NCBI GenBank assembly: GCA_964448285.1
Contig: CAYUWG010000080.1
Location: 1 to 14,546, forward strand
Reading direction: 5' to 3'
Source: CAYUWG01 sp964448285
GTDB taxonomy: Bacteria; Bacteroidota; Ignavibacteria; SZUA-365
DNA length: 14,546 nt
Every line of letters starts with the position of its first letter. Position 1 is the first letter of the stretch. The position numbers were made by a program, and so were the translations under genes. Shown piece after piece: positions 13,886 to 14,546 of the stretch. The notes beneath the pieces are model-generated. The model made no database searches. It was not told where the DNA came from and was given only the letters and a program-made list of their open reading frames with translations.

Positions 13886-14546
13886 ATGAAACTGGATGCA
13901 ACATTGAACCGCTGGTTATCCATTGGCGCATTGACAATTGTCTTTGCCCTTTCGGCAATGACGCCAGAAGCGAGCGCACAACCGCAGCTCAACTTCAAGC
14001 GCATCGTCAACAACTGGCCGACGATCGAGCTGTATTTTTCTGTCGCTTGTAACGGTCAACCGGCCTACTTCACTGACAAGACGAAATTCCGCGTTGTGGA
14101 AAACGGCATTGAGATCGGAGAGTTCGAGCTTTGGTGCCCGGATCCCACGGCACGCTGTGCCATTTCGGTAGCATTGGTCTTCGACGTCAGCGGAAGTATG
14201 TCCGGCTCCGGGATTGCCGGGGCGAAGGCTGCGGGGACTGCGTTCGTCGATGAGATGGACGGCGTTATCGATGAGGCAGCTATCATTGCATTTCACAGTT
14301 CTGCGTGGGTCGTTCAGAGTATGACGACGATAAAACCACTTCTCTATAATGCAATCAATGGATTGTCGGCAGGTGGTGCCACGGCGGTTTGGGATGGCAT
14401 TTACACCGGACTGACAGAGTTGATTGCCAACGGCGTCAACCCCTGCCGCGCAGTGATCGCCATGACCGATGGATACAATAACAGCGGCTCACGTACTCCC
14501 GCCGACATTATCTCACTCGCAAACCGGAACCGTATCCGTGTATTCA
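13886..14546 (+). CDS. Secreted von Willebrand factor A-domain protein (3' end outside window)
   Basis: A partial gene of 220 codons that is still open at the window end. The signal peptide is clear (hydrophobic core about 11-24, cleavage ASA31/Q32). Residues 33-92 form a small beta-rich region (NNWPTIELYFSVACNG, FRVVENGIEIGEF). From about 94 a VWA domain begins with an intact MIDAS: DVSGSMSGSG (Asp100, Ser102, Ser104), Thr166 in GGATAVWDG and Asp195 in MTDGYNN. It should therefore bind a divalent metal and a protein ligand outside the cytoplasm. Cysteines at about 55, 84, 90 and in NPCRA could form disulfides. It lies 51 nt after the PorE-like gene and is probably in the same transcript. Whether it carries a T9SS sorting domain or an OmpA domain further on cannot be seen. 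Confidence 0.88.
   Translation, partial: MKLDATLNRWLSIGALTIVFALSAMTPEASAQPQLNFKRIVNNWPTIELYFSVACNGQPAYFTDKTKFRVVENGIEIGEFELWCPDPTARCAISVALVFDVSGSMSGSGIAGAKAAGTAFVDEMDGVIDEAAIIAFHSSAWVVQSMTTIKPLLYNAINGLSAGGATAVWDGIYTGLTELIANGVNPCRAVIAMTDGYNNSGSRTPADIISLANRNRIRVF

Overview
The window looks like chromosomal DNA of an FCB-group bacterium outside the classical Bacteroidia, most likely of the Ignavibacteria/Kapabacteria/Chlorobi type. The reasons are two secreted proteins ending in a type IX secretion (T9SS) sorting domain with the NYPNPFNP signature, a PorE-like OmpA/PD40 lipoprotein, and an E. coli-like promoter (TTGACA-16-TATATT). The taxonomic call is inference from these features and was not tested by a search. 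No tRNA, rRNA, CRISPR array, transposase or prophage gene was seen.

Layout. (1) 187-4387, + strand: two tandem paralogous T9SS cargo proteins made of beta-strand repeats, separated by a structured 151-bp gap and closed by a terminator at 4411-4443. The second is a mosaic: its AT-richer first half is unlike its neighbour, while its second half matches the first paralogue domain for domain. (2) 4470-6844, - strand: a SLOG-like nucleotide-binding protein lies downstream of a periplasmic N-acetylmuramoyl-L-alanine amidase (Cu-amine-oxidase-N-like + AMIN + Amidase_3). (3) 7086-11074, + strand: a five-gene, tightly packed probable operon of ndk (TTG start), a Nudix hydrolase, a NamZ/DUF1343 exo-muramidase coupled by a GTGA overlap, an unknown lipoprotein, and a degenerate HisA/HisF-fold protein. 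It diverges from the amidase across a 241-bp promoter region and ends in a candidate hairpin terminator. (4) 11145-14546, + strand: a near-consensus promoter with a 15-bp palindrome over its predicted start site drives an outer-membrane beta-barrel protein, the PorE-like lipoprotein and a secreted von Willebrand A protein that runs off the window end.

Together the window is dominated by the cell envelope: exported T9SS cargo, peptidoglycan cleavage (amidase and NamZ), and an outer-membrane/peptidoglycan-anchoring cluster that may belong to the T9SS or its accessories. The items most worth a second look are the HisA-like protein lacking the expected catalytic residues, the mosaic cargo gene, the palindromic promoter at 11145-11192, and the barrel/PorE-like/VWA cluster. 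No clearly new multi-gene system could be demonstrated from sequence alone.
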